From assembly GCF_964340395.1 (NCBI RefSeq), contig NC_135562.1, positions 17,889,985-17,953,984 on the forward strand: DNA of 64,000 nt, given 5' to 3'. This DNA comes from Glandiceps talaboti (taxonomy: Eukaryota > Hemichordata > Enteropneusta > Spengelidae). The position numbers and the translations under genes were made by a program. Below, one piece after another: positions 27,250 to 53,127 of this stretch (its first letter is position 1; the number at the start of each line of letters is the position of its first letter). The notes beneath the pieces are model-generated. The model was not told the origin of the DNA. It ran no database searches and was given only the letters and a program-made list of their open reading frames with translations.

Positions 27250-28705
27250 CTGAATAGAAGCAAGACTACGTGCACTTTACTCAATCATGCATTCATGTGA
27301 CCACAATGACCCACAATGTATAGACTGTGCACGAGGTACGCCTGGTGAGTGCACGATAAAACGTTTCTGACATATGTCAGGCACAGGTCGTTTGATTCTA
27401 CTGACCTATGGATACGAAGGGTAAACAGGCAAAGAAAATGAGTAAAATTGAAAAAGGGTATAAACTGTCAATATAAAACAGATCGATTAGTCAGGTAGAG
27501 TTTATTCGAAAATGATTGTCGATAGAAACAAAGGAAATTAACAAGTTTAAAAACCCATCCGTATTCAAGGTCATTGTGACTTTATAGCTCTTGAAATGTC
27601 CGCCCCATGGCAGGAACTGGAGACCGGTAGACTGTCAGTTGTTGGCGCTCATATTAAACCTTAGCTGAACACGTGAGTGAATACAGGTACAGACAACGCA
27701 ACGACGAACCTACAGTCTACGGGGAGTCCCAATACCGCTTTCGATTTATCAGATTTCACCGGTGTACATAATATAATCGTGTGTTTTCACAGGAAGAATA
27801 TCTTGCAAACACATAAGTTCTATACTATTTTTTCACTTGATATTATAATATGATAATTATCATTTCGCTGACATATCAAAACATTTTTTAAAAAAAAGAC
27901 TTTTGTTGAATAGGATAAACTACTTTCTCCATCAAAATGTCAAACTGGATCAGGATCACCAGGTTGTGTAACACTGATGGATGGGCGCAGCACGCGCAAG
28001 ATGTATACTAACATCCTGACATCGATCATTCGAATTTAAGGCACACTGTTTATAGTACAAATCTAGTTTAACCCATGTCATCACAGTCAATTATGTACAC
28101 TTTTTACACAGGTTTATTTACCCCTAGTTTTTATTTACAGTTCCTGGTCGAATGTGGTTTGTAACAAACATGTTTGATCAATGAAAATCAATGTAATTAT
28201 GATTCATTTGTATGTCATATCCTTCAAAACACAATAGAGTCCGTTCACCAAGGGGGATGAAATATACATTCAGTGGCCAAATGCATGTTTCTTTGTTTGG
28301 TGTTTCATTTTCCAAGGATGATCGAAGTAAACTTATATTTCACATAAGATATTAACGTTATAGTGCAAAAAGTTATATATATTTAGTTAATTTTTAAAGT
28401 CACTATCTGGGACAAATACCCAGGGTGAGATTGTTAATAAATGTATGTCCATATGGAGCTAGATGGTCTTTCAATACTTAATTACAACACCTTACATCCT
28501 ATGTTATGGATTTGATGTGAAGATCTCTATATATATTCAAATTCTAATAAATGTAGGCCTGTTATTATTCATTAACAAAGTATTCCGTTTGAAACATTTT
28601 TTCAAAATATTTGAAAAGGAAGATGAAAGAATATATAGTCATGGCTATGGATATATTGGAGGTTTCTTCTTCTCTACATATGCCAGTCAATCTTCTATTT
28701 GATCG

Positions 28706-28835
28706 TCATTTTTGGTTTATTCTTTCCATTTCTTTAGCTTTGAAGAACCTTCTCAAAATTTTCCAGTAGCGGATTTAGGAATTTCGTCTGTGAACTCAAC
28801 ACCACCCCTGAGTTTTTTGTAAGGAGCAACTCTTT
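28706..28835 (-). pseudogene. Orphan exon 12 of a fifth acyl-CoA synthetase copy
   Basis: Reverse-strand sequence matches exon 12 of gene B from the acceptor at 28835 to the stop-equivalent near 28706, keeping [14 protein letters not shown] and the PKSATGK signature. One base is missing in the A-run after the catalytic lysine codon region, so the downstream frame is lost. Its distance from gene B's upstream exon-like block (about 1.5 kb) is the same as the distance between gene A's block and gene B's exon 12. It is therefore the 3' end of the next tandem unit, cut off at the orientation switch near 29030. Confidence 0.8.
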
Positions 28836-29096
28836 CTGAAAGAACAAAAGAAATATAGGTAAATAAGAACTGGTGGTAGCGAAAATGTGGTTTGCAATCT
28901 TCTTCATGTTTAATTGGATACTTAATTGAGTACCTTTGAATAAAGCATCAGACAGACTACAAAGTCATTAGTTGCATCTTTTGGTCAAATTTCCTTTTAA
29001 TTCTTGAAGATAATCTCCCAAATCCCCTGAATTATCATGAGTCATTGTGGTCACATGACAGCATGGTTGAGTACACGTAGAGTTACCTCTATCCAT

Positions 29097-29207
29097 GTGT
29101 CTGTGTTGCTGCCCTTGGCACCTTAGCTTTGATCATACTCACTGTGGGTATATCAGGGAAATCACCTACACTGACCTACATAGTTTTCATCACCGTCAAG
29201 GTAGGAG
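29097..29207 (+). other. Exon-like block, spacer copy 1
   Basis: Open frame VCVAALGTLALIILTVGISG then KSPTLTYIVFITVKVG. The donor (GGAG|GTAAATAT) is kept, but the acceptor CAG is changed to CAT, so it could not be spliced in as in gene A's unit. It begins right after the orientation switch near 29030. Confidence 0.4.
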
Positions 29208-29731
29208 GTAAATATAGAACCAGGGCTACGTATTGTAAGAACTATATGTACAGCTTATCATAGTCTGCTGTAAATTATAACTGGTGTTTTTTCTAGATCA
29301 ATTTTAACCTCTTCTTTTGCTGGTTTTAATAAACCAGCGTTACTATGACTACCTTATTTATGAATTCGTTCTAATAAGCGCCCTCAACCCCTGACTGTGA
29401 CCCTTCCCTTCCAAACTGTGACCATTCTCTTCACACTCACAATGTAAGCAGTCTTTTCTCTTATAAGGCCAAATCTAAGCCCCATTGAATAAACTTTACC
29501 TGACTAATCGATCTCTTTTATATTAACAGCTTATACCTTGTTACAGTTTTTACTTATTTTCTTTGCCTGTTTACCCTACGTATCCATAGGTCAGGAGAAT
29601 CAAACGACCTGTGCCTGACATATGTCAGAACCTTTTATTGTGCACTCATCAGGAGTACCTAATGTACAATCTATTCATTGTGGGTAGTCACGTGAATGCA
29701 TGGTAGAGTACACATATTGTTGAGTCTATTC

Positions 29732-29848
29732 AGTCTCTAGTCTGTGTTGCTGTACGTGTCGCCTTAACTTTGATCATACTCATTGTGGGTATTTCAGGGA
29801 AGTCAACTGAATTGACCTACAAAGTTTTCATCACCATCACGGTAGACG
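29732..29848 (+). other. Exon-like block, spacer copy 2
   Basis: Open frame VCVAVRVALTLIILIVGISG then KSTELTYKVFITITVDG, with donor ACG|GTAAGTAT. The acceptor region reads TATTCAG followed by a small extra segment (TCTCTAG) before the homologous start. It is embedded in about 600 bp that match the upstream regions of genes C and D. Confidence 0.4.
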
Positions 29849-30293
29849 GTAAGTATAAAATCGCTGCATATGTACTATGAGAACAACAACTTATGTACAG
29901 AAATTATAACTCGCTCAAGGGTTATCAAATGAACGATGGCTATTCTCAATTGTGTAATAGTCTATGTGCATTTGTCCTGGTGACTTTTTTCACAGAGTTG
30001 GTTACAGTTGTTGTTGCTGCAATTGGAAAAGGAACATATTCTGAAAGCATTGTAATAAGATACTGAATTGCACACTACATATTAAGATTGTTCCAGTGAA
30101 ATGTGTTGGCCTAAATGTAATGCTACACTACAGACAAAATAATTCATTCTCTGTGATCATGTGATGAAGGGCACACAGAATGTATTTTGTAATTTTATAA
30201 TTCATTCATAAGCCAAGCTTGAGTATAAATCAGCAAAAGGTGAGGTGGCTGGGTTCATTTGAACATACTAATTATTCACAACAATTCCTCCCA

Positions 30294-30605
30294 TCACTAA
30301 TCTATATAAGGCATTGAGCTATATTTAAGTCACTAATCTATATAAGTCACCAATAAATGTATCTAAGTCACTAATCTATATCTAAGTCACTAATCCATAT
30401 AACTCACTAATCTATATTTAAGACACTAATGTGTGTATATAAGTTACTACTCTGTTTTTGAGTCACTAATTTATATAGCCAAGTCACTATTATATGTATC
30501 TAAGTCACTAATGTATGTATCTAAGTCACAATTTATATTTCTCAGTCACAAATCTGTATTTCTCAGTCATTAATCTATATATATAAGTCATTAATCTATG
30601 TTTCT
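30294..30605. repeat. 18-20 bp minisatellite
   Basis: Roughly fifteen degenerate units of AAGTCACTAATCTATAT with small length changes, in the spacer between the two halves of the array, directly left of the foldback element. No coding frame. Confidence 0.8.
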
Positions 30606-30924
30606 AAAATAAGAGAATAGAACACAGAGACATTTGTTTCTGGGATCAACAACATAAAACTCCAATTGCCAATCTTTATCGCGAGATAATTTATGCCGAA
30701 GCCAACAATGTTGTTGTGAATACACTAATAAGACCAAAACAACCACCCACAAGTAATACAATGGAAACCAGTTGGTTTGAAACCGAAATTCGACTTTTTC
30801 AACAACAACAACCTTACTACAATTTCCTATCTGTCTTAACAAAATCGCACTAACACTGCTTTTTTTAATGCCTTGCATAACAAATATCTTAGTGACGTTG
30901 CTACATTTGCATTGTGTGAGCTAC

Positions 30925-31703
30925 CACACTAGAGCAATCAGCTGAGCAAAATTTCACTGGTGACAATTTTCTAACGCCAATTCCTCTTGTGTGAGGGCAA
31001 ATTTTGATATTTTGGTCAATGGTGGCCGTGAGCCAAATATCTAGCGTGTTTGATAATTTTGGCCATGAGTGAATATTCCTTATGTGTGTGCCTGAAAGGA
31101 CTTTCTCTCAAGGGCCCATGCGTGGCAATGATGTAATTACAATATGCCCCAGTCTAACACACAGGTGAGTAAACTTCTACATCAATATTACTACGGTATT
31201 TTCATGATTTTAGAAGACAGACGTGTCGACTTTTGATCAAATTAACTGTACCCACTGCTTTACTAAGCGGGAATAGTCATGAAACTTTTCCAAATGAGAT
31301 AAACTTCTCAGGCTATGAAACAATAACCAGCGTCTTGTTGACTATTCCCTCGAAGGCAATAACCACAGGCATTTAGGTCAAAGATCGACACGTTTGTCTT
31401 CTGAAACAATGAAAATACAGTCGTTATTGACAGAGAAGTTACTCACCTGTATCTTAGACAGGGTACAGACATTTTAGTACTAACGTCGTCGCCATGCTAG
31501 CGATCTTAAAAGAAAGTTGTAAGCATTCTCCTCACGTTCATGATGAAAAATTCACTCGTGGCCAAAATTATTAAACACGAAAGATAATTTGGCTCACGAC
31601 CATGAATGACCAAATTCTCGTGAACATTTGCCCACATACGAGAGGAATCGGCATGAGGAAACTGCCATGAGTGAAATTTTGCTCAACTGATTGCTCTAGT
31701 GTG
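30925..31703. mobile_element. Foldback element with about 390-bp inverted arms
   Basis: The left border CACACTAGAGCAATCAG and the right border CTGATTGCTCTAGTGTG are reverse complements. The similarity continues inward (GAGCAAAATTTCAC, GTGAGCCAAAT, AATTTTGGCCA, CAGGTGAGTAA, GACGTGTCGA-like phrases) to a centre near 31314. The whole element is essentially one diverged inverted repeat with no coding frame. Target duplication not resolved. It resembles non-autonomous DNA transposons of the foldback/long-TIR type. Confidence 0.72.
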
Positions 31704-31799
31704 TGCCTGGCTTTAGGTTATCAGATCATCGCCATTAACATTGTAACAACATTTACTTTAAATGTAACAACTGTACTTTGATTTTAGTCTAGCCAGACA

Positions 31800-31884
31800 A
31801 TGACATTTTTTCTTCCATATGGAAGAGATCTATTTGTGGGTGAAAGTCTGTGTGTGTGTGTGTGTGTGTGTGTTTGTGTGTGTG

Positions 31885-31935
<51 letters not shown>

Positions 31936-32240
31936 GTCATCGTTTTCGACAAACGGCTGGCTCAATTTAACGAAATTTAGAAGACGTATTCCATAGGGTA
32001 ATGGCAAGAACTGATTAGGTTTTGTTAAACATTCCATGAATACTAATGAGCAATTTGTGTAATTAGTTGTTTTCGGTAATTAGGCTATATCTCAAGAATG
32101 CACACTTCAAATTCAATAGAATTTGGTACATACATTTGCAATACCTAAGAACATCTTTCCTGAAATATTATTGATGTAGCTGTAAGGTTTAATAATTTAT
32201 TAGCATATTTCGGTAATTAGACCAGGTGGCCACAAAAAAC
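31800..32240 (-). mobile_element. Probable Helentron-like fragment related to family 1
   Basis: In reverse orientation this stretch has units resembling family 1 (TAATTACCGAAAATA-like phrases), the phrase AGCCGTTTGTCGAAAA beside a TGTC/TG microsatellite (31853-31934), and beyond it a perfect 16-bp palindrome TCTTCCATATGGAAGA (31812-31827 region) that could be the 3' hairpin. The far end was not found. It is a relative rather than a close copy. Confidence 0.4.
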
Positions 32241-32699
32241 AAAAGCATTGTTTCTGGTCAGGAAATGTCTAAATTCGATGCGAATTTAATTCTTTTTTAA
32301 TTGTTCATGATTAGTTCTGCAGTTGTCTTTACTGAAGTAGCATTTACCGTAGGTAGAGTTTTTTTGTGTTTTCCCATGGATCTGCAGACTGCATTGGCTG
32401 GAAAAACTCAAGGAAATAATGATCGAAGTATATGCCAAATCATATACATTGTAGCAACGTTTACTTTTTCAGACATGTCAACTGATTAAAGTGTAACAAC
32501 TGTAACATGTGAATATGTGCTTCGGTTTGACCCTTTTTGACTTATGTAGACTTTTGACTCCTGATTTAGGAATTTATGTAGAGGTTTGACCCCCTCTTTG
32601 AATGCGAGTACGACCTTTCATTCCATAAAGGACAACGTACATAGTTTCCAAGTGGCTGATAAACAAATTATCCCACTAATTTCTAGTTCTATTTTGTGG

Positions 32700-33040
32700 A
32701 TGAATGTAGACATTTTACCCCTAGTTTCTGGCTGAAATGTAAACTTTTAACTCCTAGGTTTGAAAAATCTGTTTATATTTTGTGTTAATTTGAATACGCC
32801 ACGGTACCACGGTACCTGTACCATTACCTAGCCAAGTACTCTCGCCAACGGGCTTGCAATAGACAATGTTACATGTTACGAGCTTGTTTGTGTTTTGTGT
32901 GTACCTCATGTGTGACCATTACTTCTAAAGGTTAGGCGTTCCTTTCCAGGCTAGTTGTCAAAGATACTTGAATGGAAAATTCCGACATAAATACCTTTTT
33001 CAAGTGATCGTATTTAAATAAATCATGATTAAAATAATTG
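32700..33040 (+). repeat. Decayed copy of the ligase proximal upstream region without exon 1
   Basis: Matches the region directly upstream of exon 1 in C (about 34740-35010) and D (about 49990-50210): TTCTGGCTGAAATGTAAAC, ACCATTACCTAGCCAAGTA, CCAGGCTAGTTGTCA, GAATGGAAAATTC, ACCTTTTTCAAGTGATC and CTAAAATAATT-like phrases in the same order. It stops where exon 1 would begin; G-rich unrelated sequence follows. Confidence 0.6.
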
Positions 33041-33044
33041 AATA

Positions 33045-33950
33045 TTACGAGTGTAACTATTGTGCAGGTTGCGGGCCACTGCGGGTTGCTGTGGGCCACT
33101 GGGGGTCATTTTGCGCGGGCTGCTGTAGGCCTGTACCTATTGTTACTATTATTTTCCATTGTTTGCTGGTCACTGGCGGGGTTGGAGGGTTATAGTGAGG
33201 ATGATAATCATAGTATTGACTGTGTTCATACAGATTATTTACTACATATATATGTATGGGGGGGGGGGGGTTAAGAGAATAGTTTATTTTAACATTAAAT
33301 GACAACTTAGCAAATGATTACTAATAATAGTATACTACTATAGTCATGGTATTTCAATTTCAATTTCAATCATAATTACACTACACACACTACCGGAAGG
33401 TGTGGGCAACTTTAAAAAAAGGAATATGTACTACAACTCTGAGTACAAGGTCTACTTATTACATGAGTGCCAGAGCTGTAGTAGAGTGCATGCCATGTAG
33501 CTGGGCCATATATAAAATACAGTTGTGACAATTTCTATGTATAGCAATCGACATAATTTGCATGAACTACAATGAGTACATGTAAATAGCAAAATGCTCG
33601 ATCAGGTATACGCACCCTATGTCCGACATCTTGAAGCAATTGACGTGACCAGATGGCGCGAATTGTTCAAGGCCGATGGTGGTGCACTCCATGACCCACT
33701 CTGACCAGCATCCTCGCTCAATTCCTTTTTATTTATCGGCAATGATTTTACATTTTGCGTGGTCTTCACGAAAGTACTGACGGCCTCGAAAACACTAAGT
33801 ATATTTTGTGGACAATGTTATGCAAAGGAAGTCTGTCATATCATAAGAAGACTAGTTTTTGATCATTTTGAAACAATAGCTATGATGGCAGTATTTAAAA
33901 CTTTATTTGAAATATAGAGAAAATAATATTAGAAATCTGGAAAATCTCGA
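33045..33950. other. Spacer without recognised gene
   Basis: Begins with G-rich imperfect repeats (GGGCCACTG phrases at 33072-33110) and a G13 run at 33258-33270. A short TTTCAA repeat follows (33350-33370), then sequence with no match elsewhere in the window. No convincing frame or splice pattern seen. Confidence 0.4.
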
Positions 33951-34135
33951 CCATTCGTCCCTTAACCTGTGGTTTTACCATTATACGTATCGGTAAAATC
34001 AAACGACGTGTATATGACATGTGTCATAACCTTTGACTTTACACTTATCAGGCGTACCTAGAGTTCAAACTTTATAATATTGTGGGTAGTCACATGAATG
34101 TATAGTTAAGTACACACATTGTTGACACTATTCAG

Positions 34136-34245
34136 GTGTCTGTGTTGCTGTCTGTTTCACCTTACCTTTGATCATACGTATTGTGGGTATTTCAAGGGAA
34201 TTAATCTTGACCTCATTTCCATCACCATCACCGTCAAGGTTGGAG
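34136..34245 (+). other. Exon-like block upstream of gene C
   Basis: Acceptor TATTCAG and donor GGAG|GTAAGTAT intact, about 0.8 kb upstream of gene C exon 1. The frame begins VCVAVCFTLPLIIRIVGISR and is then broken by small indels. Confidence 0.4.
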
Positions 34246-35054
34246 GTAAGTATATAATCAGTGTCGATGGATTATGAGAACCACATGTACAGCTGACCGT
34301 AGTCTGGTACAAATTATAATTCTCCCAACCTCCATGTTATGTTGAAGTGAGGTCAGACGAACGACGGCTCAATACTGTAATATTCTATGTACATTTGTCG
34401 CGGTGACTTTTGTTTTACAAAATTGGTCGCACTTGTTATTAGTCCAATTGGAAAACGAACATATTCTGCAAGCAAACATAATAAAATACTGAATTCCACG
34501 CTACCCGCTATAGTGAGGTTGGTTCAGTTTGTTACCCTGAATCTGTCTCTACACTATGCGTGTGGTCAAGTGTACATAGATCACAACTTTTAAACTCTGC
34601 ATTCATATAGCAGTACTGCAAGTAAGCCGCGCACAATACAAGTACAACTGTTAAAGTACACGTAAGATAGTCATAGTGAAAACTGTCTTTTAAATAATGC
34701 AAATATGCTTGTCATAATACAATTAGAATGTCCTTATTCCCGACTTTTTACCCCCTATATGTGGACTTTCTTTATGTGTATACGCCAGGGTATTATACAC
34801 CTGCACCATTACCCAGCCAAGTATAGACAATGACAATATTTAGTAGGAGCCTGTATGTTTTCTGTGTCACCTCGTGTGTGACAACTGTTTCCAGAGATGT
34901 GATGTTCCTTTTCGGGCTAGTTGTCACACATGATTTTCAATAACGGAAAATTCAGTCACACATCATTTCCTTTATGAAAGTTATCACATTTAAACCACTA
35001 CTAAAATAATTTAACATTTTGGTGTGTTTTTTTTTAATGAGATGCAGTTTCACA

Positions 35055-47808
<12,754 letters not shown>

Positions 47809-49308
47809 ACCAAAAATGAAGACCGGAAAATAGATTTACTTTGTGTAGAGAAGAAGTAACCTCCAATATCCATAGCCATGACTTCATATATTCTTTCATA
47901 TTTCTTTTCAAATATTTGAAAAAGATTTAAAACGGAATATTTTGATAATGAATAACTATATATATAAAGAGAGGTCTTCATATCAAAGCCATAATATAGG
48001 ACGTAAGGTGTTGTAATTAAGTATTGATCGACTATCTAGCACCATATGGACATACATTTATTAACAATCTTACCCTGGGTATTTGTCCCAGATGGTGTCT
48101 TTAAAAATTAACTAAACATATGTAACTTTAAAACCTTTTGCACTATAATAATGTTAATATTATATGAAATGTGAATTTGCTTCAAATCATCCTTGGGAAA
48201 ACTAAAACAAAGAAACATGCAAACTGAATGTATATTTTATCCCTCGAAGTGTACAGACTTTATTTGCATTGTGAAGAATATGACATAAAACTGAATTATA
48301 ATTGCATTGATTTTCAGTGATCGAACATGTTTGTTACAAGCCATATTCGACCAGGAACTGTTACAGTAACAAAACCTGAGATTAGTAACCTGCGTAATAA
48401 ATGTGATCGACTGTGATTAATGGTGCAACTAGAGTTACACTGCAAATAGTTTGTCTGAAATTCAATGACCAAGCTCAGGGTTTTTAGTATACATCAGGCT
48501 GCGCCCATACATTAAGTTAGGGGGAGGCTTTTTATGTAGAAAGTCCTTTATATGATATGATCTTAGTGAATTTTAGTGTTACACAACCTGCTGATCGTGA
48601 TCCAGTTTGACATTTCGATTGAAAAAGTAGTTTATCCTATTAAAAAAGTACTGTTTTAAATGTTATACCCATGACCCAAGTCACCTCTATGATATGTCAG
48701 CGAAAATAACAATATAAAGTTGTAAAAAAATAGTATAGAACTTAAGTGTTTGTAAGACATTCTTCCTGTGACACGGTTATAGTTTGCACACTGGTAGACT
48801 CTCGCATATCTAAAGCGGTATTGGATTCCCCATAGACTGTAGGTTCGTCGTTGTGTTGCCTGCACCTGTATCCACTCACGTGTTCAGCCAATGTTTAATA
48901 GGATCGCCAACAACTGGCAGTCTGCCAGTCTCTAGTTCCTGGGGAGGGGGGGGGGCGTATATTTCAAGAGCTATAAAGTCACAATGACCTCGAATACTGA
49001 TGGATTGCTAAACTTATTACTTTCCTTTGTTTGTATCCGACAATCTTTTCGAATAAACCTTACCTGACTAATCGATCTTGTTATATTGATAGTTTATACC
49101 CAGTTTCAATTTCACTCATTTTCTTTGCCTGTTTACCATATACGTATCCATAGCTCATTAGAATCAAACGAAACGTGCCTGACATATACCAGAACCTTTT
49201 ATTGTGCACTCATCACGCGTATTTAGTGTTCAATGTATACATTATGGGTCATTGTGGTCACATGAATGCATGATTGAGAATAGTGCACGTAGACTTGCTT
49301 CTATTCAG

Positions 49309-49400
49309 GTGTCTGTGTTGCTGTCCTTGTCGCATTGTGGGTATTTCAGGGAAGTCAACTGAACTGACCTACATAGTTTTCATCACCGTCAATGTAGGAG
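49309..49400 (+). other. Exon-like block upstream of gene D
   Basis: Acceptor CTATTCAG and donor GGAG|GTAAATAT intact. It carries the same 19-bp deletion as the copy upstream of gene B, which breaks the hydrophobic frame. Confidence 0.4.
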
Positions 49401-49769
49401 GTAAATATAGAATCAGGGCTATGTATTATAAGAATTACATGTACAGCTTATCATAGTCTGCTGTAAATTATAACTCCCAACCTCAAAGTAGGTTGAAATG
49501 ATGTCAGACGAACGACGGCTATTCTCAATACTGTAATATTCTATGTATATTTGTCCTGGTGACTATTGTTTTATACAATTCTTCACACTTGTTATTGCTC
49601 CAATTGGAAAACGAATATGAAATGAAAGCATATAATAAAATCCTGAATATTCCACACTACCCGCAATACTATAAGACTGGTTCAATTTGTTGCCCTGAAG
49701 CTACCTCTACACTAATGTATGTGCTTAAGTTGTCAAAGATCACAACCTTTTAAACTCTAGGAGTACTGT

Positions 49770-49905
49770 AAGCTTGTCAGGGTGCAAGATTGGCCTTTGA
49801 AAGTACACATAAGTTTGTCTTAGTGCAAATAGGTTTGTGATAGTGCAAGTAAGATTGTCATAGTAACAACTATCTTGTAATAGTGCAAACAAGCTTGTAC
49901 AAGTA
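49770..49905 (+). repeat. Short tandem repeat cluster upstream of gene D
   Basis: Units of the form AAGCTTGTCA-GTGCAA-TAAG in plus orientation, matching the clusters before genes A and B. Only a weak remnant is seen before gene C (about 34615-34730). Confidence 0.45.
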
Positions 49906-50239
49906 CCATGTCATTGTTCACGTGACCCTATAAGTGGACAGCATAGTTTACAATTAGGTTGAAGTATACCCCCGCCAATATTGAAGCCGTGCACAGTTAC
50001 ACCTAGCTTCTGTCTGAAATATAGACTTTTGACCCTACTTTTTTAATCTCGTCAGTTTTTGTATTCGTAATTTGTGACCACTGTTTCAAGAGATGTGATG
50101 TTCCTTTCCAGGCTAGTTGTCACACATACGTGAATGGAAAATTCAGTCATGCATCCTTACCTTTTTCAAAGTTATCACATCAACCTTGACTAAAATAATT
50201 TTAAATTTTGGTGGGTTTTTTATGAGATGCAGTTTTACA

Positions 50240-52937
50240 ATGTTGCATGTAAGGCAACTCAATCGCCCACTACGGTTGTGTAAACCACCAGTTGATAAAT
50301 GAAAGCCATCTATCGTTTCACCAATCACACCAAAACCCGTCGTCTATGCACAAGTATTCAGCAGGTATCTATGTATTTCAACACACAGACATGGTAAGTG
50401 ACTATGACGCGTAATGAAGACCAAAACTAAACACGTCATGTTAGTTTATGTCATTTTATTAAGTTGAAACCACACATTCTCTTATATTATAGTGCACGAT
50501 ATTCCATATCCATTTCTGTACACACATTTAGCCCAATACATTCGTTTGCATTATGTACATTGTACATTCGCCAATAATATTGCAAAATATGTGGGGGGGG
50601 GGGGGGTTCTGTGATTAAAATAGATGATAAGAAAATAGCGACAAAGCAAGGCAGAGCAATAAAAATCGGGTGTTTAAGTGTCCTTAAAATTTAGTTGAAG
50701 AAATTGAAGGACTATTTACGATTGCCGTTATGGGCAGTTGATTGTACCAAGCGTGCCAGTGATTATTTTCACTCGACTGTTTAGTCATTGACAAGTGTAG
50801 TTGAAGTACTTGTTATTTTTGATGCTCCAGCAAATACAATCTATGAATATCTTGAAGATGTATCATTCATATGTCAACTTCTACTGGAAAATCTATGTGC
50901 CACTTGGTAACTATTAGGAACAAATTAAAGGAGAAGGGATCTCACATTAAGCTCCAATCGAAATGTAGGTATACATATATGTTGTGACTCGGTGAAAGTA
51001 CTAAAGAAGTTGTATTGACAATAAAAATAAGCATTTATGAAATATATACGCAAGGTTATTGCGAGAAATGCATACATGAATAAATCGAAATATGCAAGGA
51101 ACCTTGTCATGAGAAAACGATCAATTGATATTTCAGTTACAATCTTCAATAATTGGCTATGGAACATTACGTACTCTTCTCTTCCTACCAAATAGGTATT
51201 ATTAAAAGCAAGTTTCTGATTTGCAAATACCATCTGATGTATCCCTTCCACAGTATTTGTTGTCGAAGTTTGAAAAATATGGAGATAAAATGGCTATGGT
51301 AAGTCCAGACACTACATTGCAAAATATATAGATAACAACTTCGATCAATGATAATGCAAGGTTTTGTCTTATTTATTTTCTCGAAGTAATGACCAATGTA
51401 CTTTAACAATTCATTCAATATTTGATCAGTTTACACGAATTAAAAAACTCTTCATAGGTGGGGTAAATGAAGACAATACTAGCAAATAATATTACAACGT
51501 GCTCATAGGACTTAGGTATTCAGAATCTGTGTATCTTTCAATCTGTGTATCAGTTGAGTGTCATCGTTTGAGATTCATGCATTCACATGTGCAACTTTAC
51601 GGTAATATTATGGAACCCTAACAGCAATATATAGTGTATCATGTAGAGAGATATTGCATTTGTATGTACCGCAGATTTGGTGGAAAACTCGATATATCGT
51701 CCATAAAAGGAACACTATGTATCTGTCAAAGTGTATTCATTCCCTTAGATTGATGTAGTGTCATAGCTACACCTACAGACAGTTGAAAGATTTCGTTCGT
51801 AGATGTGGCAGTGGTTTGGTCAAATCTGGTTTTAAACATGGCGATATCTGTGCACGTTACCAACCTAACTCACCTGATTTTTTCATAACGTCATATTCCC
51901 TGGCTTCAATTGGTGCATGGTGGCGTCCTTGGTCCTATAAATCCAACCTTTACAGTTGGTAAGTATATTGATTCTTTCTCGTTTTCTATAGTAGTGGCGT
52001 CACGGATTTGAGAAAAGATTTTTCCCTTCGTGAAAGACATTAACATACATGCCAGTGATGCGTGGATAATCACTCGTGCTGATTAAAAAAATGATATTTT
52101 GACGTACAAAATTCTGCTACGCAACGCATGCGTTGCATTCGAATCACGTGATTATGACACCACACCTATAGAACACACGTGAAGGAGTGCTGTCTAAAGT
52201 GAATTATTGGTACAGTATACTGTCTCTTGTCATGTACTTAGGTCAAGATCAACCGTTCTTGAAGACATTTAACGTGAAATATCACTTCTGGATATGAGTC
52301 CTGAAATATCCTGATAGTCAATGACACGTGAAATGTCATCAGGAAATGCCTCTCTGATTGAACAACAAAAACAAGGTGAATCCAAACATAAACGAACATA
52401 AACAAGCAAGCAAACCTTTGTGTATTACCTGTGTGTGTATTATGTTATTATAACTATATAACAAAATGTTATCCCACCACATAGTTTGTGTATTTACGGA
52501 CAAGTAGGTTCTTTGACATGGTAAGATTATTTCAATCTTTACCCTACTTGCAGTATCTTGTCTAAATCTCAATGCTCTCAAGACTTGTCAATAAATTGTG
52601 TGAAAATCGTCAACACAAAAATTATTATATCTCTGTATTCGCATTTTTATTTCCTTCTAATATTCAATACAACGTTAACCCTTGCATGAGTTCTCTAGAA
52701 ATGCTGTTGATCACTACGTCGACTTCGTTTTATTAAAATTGGCTTTGTACGTGCCGTCGAGTTGTCTCCTTTACACTATATCAAGCAGACATGCTCGTGC
52801 CGTGTTTTTATCAATTTATTTATGTCTGTGAAAGATAGTTATATTTCCATATACATTATGTCTAACTTTCAAACCGCATGCATCTTCATGTACGACATGT
52901 ACAGGTACGACATGTACAGTTTTGTATATATATTATT

Positions 52938-53036
<99 letters not shown>

Positions 53037-53080
53037 GACTGGATGTAGATAAAACATATTTTGGTTCAAATTCTCAAAAC

Positions 53081-53127
<47 letters not shown>

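Noticed and set aside
27102-27284. Independent 60-codon cysteine-rich peptide gene
   Set aside because: It is a shifted frame across the exon-like block upstream of gene B after its 19-bp deletion, and it does not persist in the undeleted copies.
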